Assembly (NCBI RefSeq): GCF_001701045.1
Contig: NZ_CP016757.1
Span: forward strand, 3,064,219-3,128,218
Reading direction: 5' to 3'
Source of the DNA: Cloacibacillus porcorum
Lineage (GTDB): Bacteria > Synergistota > Synergistia > Synergistales > Synergistaceae
DNA: 64,000 nucleotides
Shown here: positions 52,684 to 61,860 of the stretch, one piece after another
Position numbering within the stretch: the stretch's first letter is position 1
Layout of the letters: each line of letters opens with the position of its first letter
Position numbers and translations under genes: made by a program
The notes under the pieces: model-generated
Told to the model about the DNA's origin: nothing
Databases searched by the model: none
The model's input: only the letters and a program-made list of their open reading frames with translations

Positions 52684-55158
52684 TTACAGTCTGCTTACCT
52701 TCAGAACATCGCAGCGCAGACATCTGCCTGCCTCTTTAGCGATCTGTTCTTCGCTGAAGCCACGCTCAACCTCACAGAAACATCCACGGCGCTCCTCGGG
52801 AGAGAGCGTAGGCATCGTCTCGCGGGCCTTTGGCGTTTCATCTATTGGCTTGCTCATCTCTCTGGCGATATATTTCGGCGCGATCACCTGTCCGTCGCCG
52901 CCAAGATAACGGTCGATCGACGAGGCTGCCTCTTTGCCTCTATTGACGCCGCTGACGACGGAATCAGGTCCAGTGGTGCAGTCGCCGCCGGCAAATATCC
53001 ACGGCGTCACGGTGGTACCGCTATAGGCCGCCTTGATCACGTTGCCGCGAATGTCGACGAGTTCTCCGTCGTTAGCGGCAACCTCGCGGCTCAGAGCCTG
53101 TCCAATGGCACAGATGACAAAGTCCGCGTGCACCTTCATCAGGGCGCTCTCGTCATAAGACGGGCTGAAGCGTCCCTCTTCGTCAAATACCGAGGTACAT
53201 TTCTTGAAAGTCACCTCTGACACGTGCCCTTTTTCCGAGGCAATCGACAGCGGTCCCCAGCCGTTGAATACGTAAAGCCCCTCTTCTTTGCCCTCTCTGA
53301 CTTCGTCCGGATGAGCAGGCATCTCATTTTCATTTTCCAGGCAGAAGAGCGAGACCTTCGAGGCACCCAGGCGGATCGCCGTCCGTGCGCAGTCCATCGA
53401 GACATTCCCGCCACCGACGACGATGACCTCTTTACCTTCAAGGTCGCAGCCATTTCCGGTCTTTACCGAACGCAGGAAGGAGACGCCTGAGGTGACCCCC
53501 TCGGAATCCTCGCCTGCCACACCGAGCTTGCGGTCGTTGTGATCGCCTACCGCTAGGTAAACGGCCATATATCCCTGCGCACGAAGCTCTTTTATGCTGA
53601 TATCCTCACCGATTCTCTTGCCGGTCACGAAGTTTATCCCCATCTCTTTAAAGAGCTCGATCTCCTTCGCAAACTTTTCCCGCGGCAGGCGATATTCGGG
53701 AAGTCCTACCGCCAGCATGCCGCCGATGACGTCGAGCGCCTCAAATACCGTAACTTCGTAGCCCTTTTTCCTGAGATAGAAGGCGCACGAGAGTCCCGAT
53801 GGGCCGGAACCTACGACCGCCACGCGTTTTCCGTTATCCGGCTCCATCGCCGGCAGCGGGAATTTTCCGTCGTGCTCCAGCAGCCAGTCGGTGATGAAGC
53901 GCTTGATGCCGCGAATCGCCACCGGTTCGTCTATTTTGACGCGGTTGCACATATTTTCACAGAGGTGGTTACAGACGCGGCCACAGGTGAGGACGAGCGG
54001 GTTTTCATTCTGTATGACCTGATATGCCTCGCGGTACATACCGCGCCGGGCGAAGTCGAGATAGATAGGAACTTCTACGTTAGCGGGGCAGGCGTTCTGG
54101 CAGGTGTAGCGCATGCAGTGGACATAGGCCGAGGGGTCATGGCGCTCATAGAGACACTCCGTACAATAGAGGCATTCGGTGATGCGGTCAAAGCGATGGT
54201 CCTTCGCCTTGCGCACCCACATCGGATCGGCAATCAGCGGACGCGCCAGGGCCACCATGTCGGCGCGCCCCTCCGCGATGACGTTGTCGGCGAATTCAGG
54301 ATTCCCGAGTTTTCCCACCGTCACCACGGGAACATCGACACACTTTTTTATCTCCTCTGCGAGATAGACGTTCGGTCCGTCGGGATATTCGATCGTCGGT
54401 TTGCCGCGCTGGTCGGAATATCCTTTGACCGGCGCGTCGTCGAAACGCACGCCGGCGGAGACGTCCATACAGTCGATTCCATGTTTCACCAGCTCCTGCG
54501 CAAAGATGCGGCTCTGCACTATCGTGTTGCCGCCAAGAACAAATTCCTCGGCGCTGATGCGTGCGAAGAGCGGGTAGTCCGGGCCTACGATGGCCCTCAC
54601 CTTCTTCAGTATCTCAAGGTGCATGAACATTCTGCCGTATATATCGCCGCCGAATTCATCGGTGCGGAGGTTTGTGCGGCGTGATATAAAATCAGCCATC
54701 GTATAGGTATGCGCGTAGTGGAGCTCGATGGCGTCAAAACCGGCTTCATAGGCGCGCCGCGCGCCTGCGACAAAGTCGTCAATGATGCCGTAGCATTCTT
54801 CGTTGGTCAGCTCGTGCGGTTTCTTGCCGACTCCGTAAATCGAATGGGCGATCTGGAGGCCGACCTTGCAGCCCTCGTCATGGACGGCGGCGATGAGTTT
54901 TTTGAAACCGTCGATGTGCTCGTCGCGGCTGATCTGCAGGCGCAGCCCCGCATGGATGTAATGAGAACTTACACTGGTATGCTCCGTCATTATCAGTCCA
55001 ACGCCGGAGCGGGCACGGTCCACATAGTGCTTGATTGTGTTCTTGGAGACAAATCCTCCAGGAGCCGCAGAGTTGGTGAACATCGGCGACATTATGACCC
55101 TGTTGCTGAGCTCCATCGAGTTTATCTTAATCGGTGTAAAGAGGCCGATTCGGTTCAT
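52684..55158 (-). CDS. Old Yellow Enzyme / GltD-like fusion flavoprotein oxidoreductase
   Basis: 824 residues. The FMN TIM-barrel of the OYE family spans about 1-345 (LFTPIKINSMELSNRVIMSPM, HYAHTYTMADFISRRTN, VVTVGKLGNPEFAD). It is followed by a Cys-rich linker (CLYCTECLYE, CMRYTCQNACPANVEVP, then TCGRVCNHLCENMCNR), the alpha-helical ferredoxin of glutamate synthase small subunit and dihydropyrimidine dehydrogenase. Then come FAD- and NAD(P)-binding domains (VAVVGSGPSGLSCAFYL; VIVVGGGNVSMDCART) and a last CLRCD. Electrons would run from NAD(P)H via FAD and Fe-S to FMN, reducing an activated double bond. Canonical dienoyl-CoA reductases have a shorter Fe-S linker. Confidence 0.85.
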   Translation of the reverse strand: MNRIGLFTPIKINSMELSNRVIMSPMFTNSAAPGGFVSKNTIKHYVDRARSGVGLIMTEHTSVSSHYIHAGLRLQISRDEHIDGFKKLIAAVHDEGCKVGLQIAHSIYGVGKKPHELTNEECYGIIDDFVAGARRAYEAGFDAIELHYAHTYTMADFISRRTNLRTDEFGGDIYGRMFMHLEILKKVRAIVGPDYPLFARISAEEFVLGGNTIVQSRIFAQELVKHGIDCMDVSAGVRFDDAPVKGYSDQRGKPTIEYPDGPNVYLAEEIKKCVDVPVVTVGKLGNPEFADNVIAEGRADMVALARPLIADPMWVRKAKDHRFDRITECLYCTECLYERHDPSAYVHCMRYTCQNACPANVEVPIYLDFARRGMYREAYQVIQNENPLVLTCGRVCNHLCENMCNRVKIDEPVAIRGIKRFITDWLLEHDGKFPLPAMEPDNGKRVAVVGSGPSGLSCAFYLRKKGYEVTVFEALDVIGGMLAVGLPEYRLPREKFAKEIELFKEMGINFVTGKRIGEDISIKELRAQGYMAVYLAVGDHNDRKLGVAGEDSEGVTSGVSFLRSVKTGNGCDLEGKEVIVVGGGNVSMDCARTAIRLGASKVSLFCLENENEMPAHPDEVREGKEEGLYVFNGWGPLSIASEKGHVSEVTFKKCTSVFDEEGRFSPSYDESALMKVHADFVICAIGQALSREVAANDGELVDIRGNVIKAAYSGTTVTPWIFAGGDCTTGPDSVVSGVNRGKEAASSIDRYLGGDGQVIAPKYIAREMSKPIDETPKARETMPTLSPEERRGCFCEVERGFSEEQIAKEAGRCLRCDVLKVSRL

Positions 55159-55184
55159 TTTGATGATACTCCCCTCTGTTTGTT

Positions 55185-55241
55185 AAATTTTTAATAAAGG
55201 CTCTGAGGCAGAACCAAAGCACGCGTTCCGCCGCAGAGCCT
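55185..55241 (-). terminator. Terminator between the Mo-hydroxylase operon and the OYE fusion gene
   Basis: Stem AGGCTCTG-GGC/TGCC-CAGAGCCT with a long loop, followed on the minus strand by TTATTAAAAATTT. Reads as a moderate terminator for the upstream operon. Confidence 0.65.
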
Positions 55242-55265
55242 ATGATTCTCTGAAAAAATTAAGTT

Positions 55266-55748
55266 TTATCTGGCTGCTTTGCGGGCTTTGATCTTTTCCG
55301 AGGCGATCCTTACCGCATCGTAGAACTGCAGATAACCCGTGCAGCGGCAGAAGTGGCCGGAGAGTTCGTCGCGCACCTCTTCCTTTGTGGGGTTTTCTTC
55401 GCGCATCAGCAGCGCTTTGGCGGAGAGCACGACGCCGGGGGTACAGAAGCCGCACTGGATCGCGCCGGCCTCGACAAAGGCCTCCTGGATCGGGTCAAGC
55501 TCGCCGTTTTGCTCAAGCCCCTCAATTGTAAGTATGCTGCGCCCCTGGGCCTTCATCGCCGGAACGATGCATGAGTCAACGGGAAGTCCGTCTACCAGCA
55601 CGGTGCAGGCACCGCATTCACCCTCTTCGCAGCCCTTTTTCGTTCCGGTGAGACCAAGGTCATATCTGATCACATCAGCCAGCGAGTGGCTGGGATCGAT
55701 CATTATCGCTACATCTTTACCATTTACGACACATTTTAGTTCCTGCAT
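55266..55748 (-). CDS. Molybdenum hydroxylase [2Fe-2S] subunit
   Basis: 160 residues, the small subunit of the xanthine dehydrogenase/CO dehydrogenase family. Plant-type cluster cysteines are C40, C45, C48, C60 (GCEEGECGACTV) and the second cluster C99, C102, C134, C136 (QCGFCTPG, FCRCTGY). It passes electrons from the Mo site to the FAD subunit. It ends the operon UPF0280-Mo subunit-TRAP permease-FAD subunit-FeS subunit. Confidence 0.93.
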   Translation of the reverse strand: MQELKCVVNGKDVAIMIDPSHSLADVIRYDLGLTGTKKGCEEGECGACTVLVDGLPVDSCIVPAMKAQGRSILTIEGLEQNGELDPIQEAFVEAGAIQCGFCTPGVVLSAKALLMREENPTKEEVRDELSGHFCRCTGYLQFYDAVRIASEKIKARKAAR

Positions 55749-55760
55749 CTAATTCACTCC

Positions 55761-56633
55761 TTATGCAAACGCCGCGGCCGCTTCCGTAAGCGCCTGTTCG
55801 ACAAGGTCCTTTACAAGCACCTTGCGGTAGGCTCCCGATCCGCGTACGAGAGAATCACGCGGAGATGCCTCGTCTTCAGCGATCTTGGCCGCCTCGGCAA
55901 AAAGCTCCGCCGACGGTTTCTTTCCTATCAAATGGGCCTCGGCCATCTGCGCGCGGAAGGGTACGACGGCGACGGGAGAGGCGACTACACGCGCAGCGCT
56001 TATCGTACCGTCCTCCGTGGCTTCAAGCATGACCGCTACGTTGACCACCGGCAGAGCCATCGCCTCACGCGGCGCGATACGTTTGAAGGCCGTTCCGTAT
56101 TTCCCAGCGGGGACGGATATCTCTATTTTTGTAAGGATATCTTTCGTCGGATCGACATAGCTCTCACCGACCGTCTTTGAGAGCTCACAGAGCGGGCGCA
56201 TATGCGCTCCGTCGCTGCTTACGATCTCGCAGACCGCTCCGAGCGCCGTCATCGGCACTACGGAATCAGCCGCCGGCTGGGCGCTGACGATATTTCCCGC
56301 AAGGGTCGCGATATTTCGTATCTGCGGCGAGCCGACGCTGCGGCAGCCGTCGGAGAGAGCGGGAAATATTCTCTTCACAGCCTCGTTAGCGGCGATTTCG
56401 GCGTGGGTCATCGCCGCGCCAAGCGTCATCTTTCCGTTCTCAACGGAGACAAACCGCATCTCGGGAATATCGGATACATCCACAAGTACCGACGGCGTTA
56501 CCTTTTCCTCGCGTATCCAAAGCATCAGGTCGGTCGCGCCCGATACGAGGCGGGCTTCACCCTTATATTCTTCGAGAAGCGACAGCGCCTCCTTTATATT
56601 CTTCGGGAATAAGTGCTTTTCCACCTTTTTCAA
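55761..56633 (-). CDS. Molybdenum hydroxylase FAD-binding subunit
   Basis: 290 residues of the CoxM/XdhB family. SGATDLMLWI near residue 32 and SVGSPQIRNIATLAGNIVSAQPAAD near residue 98 form the FAD site; the C-terminal domain is normal. It starts with TTG at 56633, with GGAGGG 6 bases upstream inside the end of the TRAP permease gene, so translation is coupled. No Fe-S insert of the four-Fe type is visible between residues 120 and 135, unlike some 4-hydroxybenzoyl-CoA reductases. Confidence 0.92.
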   Translation of the reverse strand: MKKVEKHLFPKNIKEALSLLEEYKGEARLVSGATDLMLWIREEKVTPSVLVDVSDIPEMRFVSVENGKMTLGAAMTHAEIAANEAVKRIFPALSDGCRSVGSPQIRNIATLAGNIVSAQPAADSVVPMTALGAVCEIVSSDGAHMRPLCELSKTVGESYVDPTKDILTKIEISVPAGKYGTAFKRIAPREAMALPVVNVAVMLEATEDGTISAARVVASPVAVVPFRAQMAEAHLIGKKPSAELFAEAAKIAEDEASPRDSLVRGSGAYRKVLVKDLVEQALTEAAAAFA

Positions 56634-56634
56634 T

Positions 56635-58554
56635 TTATTTCCCTCCTAATTTGATTCCGGCAAACTGCTGCACCACCAGCAGCGCCAACACTCCAAGTCC
56701 GATATAGTCGGTGACCGCACCGGGGTAGATGAGCAGCAGGCCGCCTATCACCAGAATGCCGCGCATAAGCATCGGTATCTCTCTTTTAAGATATCCCTCG
56801 AGCCCCGCGCAGAGGATTATTACTCCCAGCGTGGCGGAGGCTACGATCCAAACGCTCTGCATACAGAAGTTGTCAGGCGTTACCATCAGCATCGGCTCAA
56901 AGACGAAGATGAAGGGTACGATGAACGATACCAGACCGATGCGGCAGGCCTGCCAGCCGACCGTCGCCGCGTTTGCCTCCGATATTCCCGCCGCGGCATA
57001 AGAGGCGACGGCGACCGGAGGGGTGATCGCGGAGAGGGTGGCGAAGTAAACGACGAACATATGCGCCTCAAGGGGCTGCAGCCCCAGCTCGTAGAGCGAG
57101 GGGATACAGAGCGCCGCCGTCAGACAGTAGGCGGCCGCGACGGGCATGCCCATCCCAAGCAGCGTACAGATCGCCGCGGTGAGGATGAGGGCTGAGAGAG
57201 TGCTGTTGCCGCCCAGGCTCAGGATCAGGCTCGCCAGCTTTCCGCTGAGGCCTGTCGTCATCAGCCCGGCGATGACGCATCCGGCCACCGCGCATGAGAG
57301 CGATACTATCACCGCCGACTTTGCCGCGTCCTCCAGCGCTTTTATCACCTGCGGCAGGTGCATGCGCGTCTCTTTACGCGCCCATGAGGCGGCAATAACG
57401 GCAGCAATGCCGACAACGGCAGAGAGGTTTGCCGTATATCCCTTCATGAGCATGACGACAAGCACCACGAGTGGAACGAGGAATATCCAGCCCTCTTTGA
57501 GCGTTCCCCACACGGAGGGCAGCTCCGATACGTCAAGGCCGACGAGGCCGCACTTTTTCGCGCGGAAGTGAACTATCAGAAGCAGCGCAAGATAGTAGAG
57601 TACGCCTGGCACGAAGGCCGCGATAGCGATATTCTTGTAGGAGATACCTGCCATTTCGACCATCAGGAAGGCCGCCGTTCCCATTATCGGCGGCATAATA
57701 CCGCCGCCGGTAGCCGCAACGGCCGTAACCGCACCGGAGAATATCCCGTCATATCCGGCCTTTTTCATCATCGGGATGGTAAAGGAGCCGGTCGTAACGA
57801 CGTTTGCCGTCGGGCTGCCGTTTATCATGCCAAACAGGCCGCTGGTGATTATCGCAACTTTTCCCGCGCCGCCGGCATAACGTCCCGCAACCGCCATCGA
57901 GAATTTGTAGAAAAAGTCTCCCGCACCCGATGCGGCGAAGAACGAGCCGAACATAACGAACATAAACACGTATGTAGCGGCCGCCGCAATCGGCGAAGAG
58001 TATATCCCGTTCGTCGTAAAGACAAGCTGGTCGAGGATGTCGATAGCCAACAGCTTACGGTGATAGAGAACGCCTGGAATCAGATGCCCCCACAGCGCAT
58101 AGGCGAGGAATATGCAGCCGATGCTCGGAAGGACAAATCCCATGCAGCGCTTCGTGAGCCCGATCACCGCAATGACCGTCAGTATTCCGATGACTATCTC
58201 AATTGAGGAAAGTTCATCCACCATCGGCATACGCGTAAGGTATGTCTCCATCTGAGTACAGTAGTAAACACCGGCGGCCGTGAGTATCGCCGCGTAGATC
58301 CAGTCTTCAATCGGAATCCTCGTACTGGTGCGTTCGTGGGCCTGGAAAGTTCTCGTGTATATCAGCGCGCAGAGCACCATGATGAACGTTAAGTGTATCG
58401 CGTAGTGCATCTGCGGCTGAATCGTCAGGAAGGTTGCCTGGGCAAGCTGATAGAGAGACATGACGACCGCGACATATTTCACCGTCAGCGCGTCAAAGCC
58501 GCCAAGTTTACGCTTCTTTCCCTCTTCCGTCAGCAATTTCCATAGTTTGTTCAA
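56635..58554 (-). CDS. TAXI-type TRAP transporter fused permease
   Basis: 639 residues. A short N-terminal four-helix part equivalent to DctQ (about 25-150) is fused to a DctM-like part (about 155-560), with FGMINGSPTANVVTTGSFTIPMMKKAGYDG near residue 235 and AATGGGIMPPIMGTAAFLMVE near 275, both typical of TAXI TRAP permeases. It imports a carboxylate-type solute with Na+ using the TAXI binding protein at 61861-62841. It starts at TTG with GAGGTG 7 bases upstream. Its gene lies between the Mo and FAD subunit genes of a hydroxylase, tying uptake to that enzyme. Confidence 0.92.
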   Translation of the reverse strand: MNKLWKLLTEEGKKRKLGGFDALTVKYVAVVMSLYQLAQATFLTIQPQMHYAIHLTFIMVLCALIYTRTFQAHERTSTRIPIEDWIYAAILTAAGVYYCTQMETYLTRMPMVDELSSIEIVIGILTVIAVIGLTKRCMGFVLPSIGCIFLAYALWGHLIPGVLYHRKLLAIDILDQLVFTTNGIYSSPIAAAATYVFMFVMFGSFFAASGAGDFFYKFSMAVAGRYAGGAGKVAIITSGLFGMINGSPTANVVTTGSFTIPMMKKAGYDGIFSGAVTAVAATGGGIMPPIMGTAAFLMVEMAGISYKNIAIAAFVPGVLYYLALLLIVHFRAKKCGLVGLDVSELPSVWGTLKEGWIFLVPLVVLVVMLMKGYTANLSAVVGIAAVIAASWARKETRMHLPQVIKALEDAAKSAVIVSLSCAVAGCVIAGLMTTGLSGKLASLILSLGGNSTLSALILTAAICTLLGMGMPVAAAYCLTAALCIPSLYELGLQPLEAHMFVVYFATLSAITPPVAVASYAAAGISEANAATVGWQACRIGLVSFIVPFIFVFEPMLMVTPDNFCMQSVWIVASATLGVIILCAGLEGYLKREIPMLMRGILVIGGLLLIYPGAVTDYIGLGVLALLVVQQFAGIKLGGK

Positions 58555-58609
58555 TTATCTGCACCTCAATTCAAATATTAAGGATCATTTACAACGATTT
58601 AAGAGGCGT

Positions 58610-60889
58610 TTAATCTTCTTTGGGCGCGTGAAGGGCCCAGTAAAGTTTTTCCGGAGTGATCGGCAAATCACGCATACGTACGCCGCAGGCGTCCTCAATC
58701 GCGTTGGCGATCGCTGGAGCGGTAGGGATTAGCGTCGGTTCGCCAACACCCTTAGCTCCGTAAGGGCCTATCGGGTCGTTGCTTTCGATCGCAATCCCCT
58801 CCACGGCAGGCATGTCCTTGATCGTCATGAAGGTATACCCATGCAGTCCGTTCGTCGCGGGAACGCCTTTCTTGAAGAGCATATTTTCATAGAGACACCA
58901 GCCGATACCCTGCGCGACACCGCCGGTTATCTGCCCGTTGAGGCCAAGCTCGTTGATGACTTTGCCTACGTCATGCACCGCGATCACACGCAGCACCTTG
59001 ACCTTGCCGGTGTAGGTATCCACCTCGACTTCGACGCCGTGGGCGCCGAACGAGTAGGCGCTGGAATAGTCTCCGTAAAAATCTTTATCGGCTCCCTCCG
59101 TCGGCGGATCGTAGGTGACATAGGCCGTGAGGGGTACGCCAGCCCGGCTGCGGATCGCCTTCGCCGCCACCTCTTTAAGGGTCATCAATATCGACGGGTC
59201 GCGGCTGCACTTGATAAGGCCGTTCTCCATGTACATCGTGTCGCGCTGGCGTTTGCTCATCTCCGCGGCAAGCGTCAGTACCTGATCGAGTACCTTTTCA
59301 CTGGCCAGAAAGACAGCCTTTCCGCCTACAGTGGTGACGCGGCTGGAATAGGTCCCCATGCCGAAGGGGCTTACATCGGTATCAAGCGGCATTACGGTGA
59401 TGTCGTCGATCGGCACGCCGAGTTTTTCCGAGGCAATCTGCGCGAAGACCGTCTTGGCGCCCTGTCCCATATCGGCCTCGCCGGAGAAGATAAATACTTC
59501 GCCGTCCTCGTGAATACGTACCATCGCGGAAGATCCGTCGAATTTATCGCCGCCGCGGTTGCCGGAGACGTGCGTCATACAGGCGACGCCGATGCCGCGT
59601 TTGATACGCCCATTCTGCTCTTCCGCCGGCAGCCGGTTTTCCCTGATCTTCTCCGCCGCGATCCTGATACACTCGGAGAGCTCGCAGCTCTTGATGTGCC
59701 AGCGGTGCAGCGTCATGTCGCCCTTGTGGACGCAGTTCTTAAGGCGGACCTCCACCGGGTCAAGTCCCACCTTACGGCAGCACTCGTCGATAAAGGACTC
59801 GACCGCAAAGTGCATCTGACTGTTGCCGTAGCCGCGGAAACCACTCGTGGGGATCAAGTTCGTATATACGAGATATGAATCGCACTTGCTTGATTTATAC
59901 CGGTAGAGGCAGTCTGTGCGCATTGAAAGGTTGAGAAGCACCTTGGGCGCGGCCCATGAATAGGCGCCGTTGTCGGCAACGATCGTCGCCTGCTTACAGA
60001 CCATCGTACCGTCCTTCATCATACCGAGCTTGACCTTCATGCGCGGCGCGATACGCGGGCGCGTCGTGAGCTGCTCTTCGTCCCTCGTAAGCAAAATCTT
60101 CACCGGACGGCCGGTTTTCTTCGCAAGCACCGCGGCGATGGGGTGGAAGTTTCTGATCCATATCTTCGCGCCAAATCCGCCGCCGATAAAGGGAGATTTT
60201 ACCGTCACCATCGACGGCTTGATGCCAAGGGCCTTGGCGATCTCATTTCTTCCCTGGAAGGCCGACTGAAGTCCCGTCCATACGGTAAGCCGGCCGTTGG
60301 ACTCCCACTGCGCGACGGCGCCAAATGGTTCGAGATAAAGCCCCGAAACACGGTGCGTACTGAATTCCTTTTCAAATATATAATCACAGGAGGCGAAATC
60401 GGCCTCGATATCGCCGCGCTGGATGTGATATTCACGCGCGATATTCGTTCCCTTTTCCACATGGACGAGCGGGGAATCCTTTTCGAGCGCCTTCATCGGG
60501 TCATCGACGACCGGCAGTATCTCGTACTCCACTTTGACAAGTTTGAGTGCCTCTCTCGCGATCTCATCCGTTTCAGCCGCGACGGCCGCAACTTCGTCGC
60601 CGACATAGCGCACCTTCTCAACCGCGAGCATGTCGACATCGGCGATCTCCATACCGAATTTGTTCTGCGGGCAGTCCTTCGCGGTGATGACCGCCTTCAC
60701 GCCAGGCAGCGCTTCGGCGGCGGAGGTATCGATCGACAATATCCTCGCGTGAGGATGAGGCGAGCGCAGTATTTTCCCGAACAACAGGCCGGGAAACTCC
60801 AGATCGTCAAGGTACCGGGCACTCCCCGTTACCTTTTCCCGAGCGTCTACAAAGCTCTGTTTTAAGCCAATGCTTTTAAACTTCTCCAT
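58610..60889 (-). CDS. Molybdenum hydroxylase catalytic (molybdopterin) subunit
   Basis: 759 residues of the xanthine dehydrogenase large-subunit family. GSARYLDDLEFPGLLFGKILRSPHPHARI opens it, FIGGGFGAK near residue 235 and SGFRGYGNSQ near 352 bind the cofactor, and the base catalyst E717 is in GAKGVGEPT. It hydroxylates a carbon next to a ring nitrogen or carbonyl using water. GGAGGG is 6 bases before the ATG. Context (TRAP permease, YqeB, hydroxynicotinate-reductase-like protein) suggests a nicotinate-type N-heterocycle rather than xanthine. Selenium use is inferred from yqeB only. Confidence 0.92.
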   Translation of the reverse strand: MEKFKSIGLKQSFVDAREKVTGSARYLDDLEFPGLLFGKILRSPHPHARILSIDTSAAEALPGVKAVITAKDCPQNKFGMEIADVDMLAVEKVRYVGDEVAAVAAETDEIAREALKLVKVEYEILPVVDDPMKALEKDSPLVHVEKGTNIAREYHIQRGDIEADFASCDYIFEKEFSTHRVSGLYLEPFGAVAQWESNGRLTVWTGLQSAFQGRNEIAKALGIKPSMVTVKSPFIGGGFGAKIWIRNFHPIAAVLAKKTGRPVKILLTRDEEQLTTRPRIAPRMKVKLGMMKDGTMVCKQATIVADNGAYSWAAPKVLLNLSMRTDCLYRYKSSKCDSYLVYTNLIPTSGFRGYGNSQMHFAVESFIDECCRKVGLDPVEVRLKNCVHKGDMTLHRWHIKSCELSECIRIAAEKIRENRLPAEEQNGRIKRGIGVACMTHVSGNRGGDKFDGSSAMVRIHEDGEVFIFSGEADMGQGAKTVFAQIASEKLGVPIDDITVMPLDTDVSPFGMGTYSSRVTTVGGKAVFLASEKVLDQVLTLAAEMSKRQRDTMYMENGLIKCSRDPSILMTLKEVAAKAIRSRAGVPLTAYVTYDPPTEGADKDFYGDYSSAYSFGAHGVEVEVDTYTGKVKVLRVIAVHDVGKVINELGLNGQITGGVAQGIGWCLYENMLFKKGVPATNGLHGYTFMTIKDMPAVEGIAIESNDPIGPYGAKGVGEPTLIPTAPAIANAIEDACGVRMRDLPITPEKLYWALHAPKED

Positions 60890-60912
60890 AAAGAGCCCTC
60901 CAACTGTATTAC

Positions 60913-61791
60913 TTAATTCAATTCGGCGACCTCAAATAGCCGCCCTCTCTCTTTCGTTTCAACTACCTGCATGGTACCGGCGACAAATATTACCGCGCCG
61001 AAGATCATACCTTTATCAATTAACTGACCAGCCCTCCCCGCACCTGCCGACAGCGCCGTCTCCGCACTGCCGCTCTTCAGGCTGCCCACCGATTTTGTAA
61101 CGAGGAGCCCTGGGATATCCGTCCCGTAATCGAGCTCCTCCGCACGGCATTGCTCTATAGCCGGATCGTTGCAGTAACAGGCATTGGCGATCGCAGTGGC
61201 CGCTGCGTCGGCTTTTGAGGAATCGGAGGCCAGTACCGTAACGGCTGAAGCTATGCCGCGCGTCAGGCTCCTTCCCCCCATCCCGCTAGTGGCGAGCCCC
61301 CTTATCTCACTGAACGATTTTATTTTCAGAGAATGGGTCGTCCGTCCGCTGTTTATATCGCTTATCAGACCGACTTTCAAAAAATCTCTTTGCCCCGGTG
61401 ATATACTCCAGGCGATATCGCCCCCGTTGTTGGCCAGCGCATAGTCCGCGCCGCTGGAAACCATCGCCTCGACTGCGAGGTCGGAGGTGGTTCCCGCGAC
61501 CGCGGCCAGCGGCGTGAAGTCTTCCTCTTCAAGCATCATGACGGATTCAGTCATTTTACGTACCGCACACGGTGTAATATCTGGAAGAGTAAGCTTTTTT
61601 CCCACCGGCCTGCGTATATGATCAAGATACACGGCCAGCTCACTAAATACCTCTAATACCCGTTCCGCGCCGGCGACTGCCGCCTCCGTAAAGGCGCCGC
61701 CGTTCCGCCGTGCCTCAAGGGTCATGGTGATCGGGCCGTGATCAATATAGACAAGGCCCTCCTCTATCACACTGTACTTTTGAAAATTCAT
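60913..61791 (-). CDS. UPF0280 family protein (ApbE-like)
   Basis: About 292 residues. GPITMTLEA near the N-terminus, AAVAGTTSDLAVEAM near residue 120 and ALANNGGDIAW near 143 follow the UPF0280 pattern, related to the ApbE flavin transferase fold. Its function is unknown; homologues appear beside hydroxynicotinate-reductase-like genes, as here. A role in flavin or cofactor attachment is an inference. The start at 61791 is chosen (GGGA upstream); the longer ORF to 61836 runs through a hairpin. Confidence 0.75.
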   Translation of the reverse strand: MNFQKYSVIEEGLVYIDHGPITMTLEARRNGGAFTEAAVAGAERVLEVFSELAVYLDHIRRPVGKKLTLPDITPCAVRKMTESVMMLEEEDFTPLAAVAGTTSDLAVEAMVSSGADYALANNGGDIAWSISPGQRDFLKVGLISDINSGRTTHSLKIKSFSEIRGLATSGMGGRSLTRGIASAVTVLASDSSKADAAATAIANACYCNDPAIEQCRAEELDYGTDIPGLLVTKSVGSLKSGSAETALSAGAGRAGQLIDKGMIFGAVIFVAGTMQVVETKERGRLFEVAELN

Positions 61792-61808
61792 TGAATTATT
61801 CCCGTTCT

Positions 61809-61839
61809 GCAGTGGGCGGCCAAAAAGGCCTCCCACTGC
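61809..61839 (-). promoter_or_regulatory. Intercistronic hairpin after the TAXI binding-protein gene
   Basis: GCAGTGGG-GGCC-TTTTT-GGCC-CCCACTGC stem with one mismatch, no T run. It probably protects the binding-protein mRNA 3' end. Confidence 0.6.
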
Positions 61840-61860
61840 AAAAACCAGAGCTGTTTGCCG

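Noticed and set aside
58610-60889. In-frame UGA selenocysteine in the Mo hydroxylase
   Set aside because: The frame is open throughout. Selenium in this enzyme class is a labile cofactor ligand, not selenocysteine, so yqeB does not require a UGA codon.
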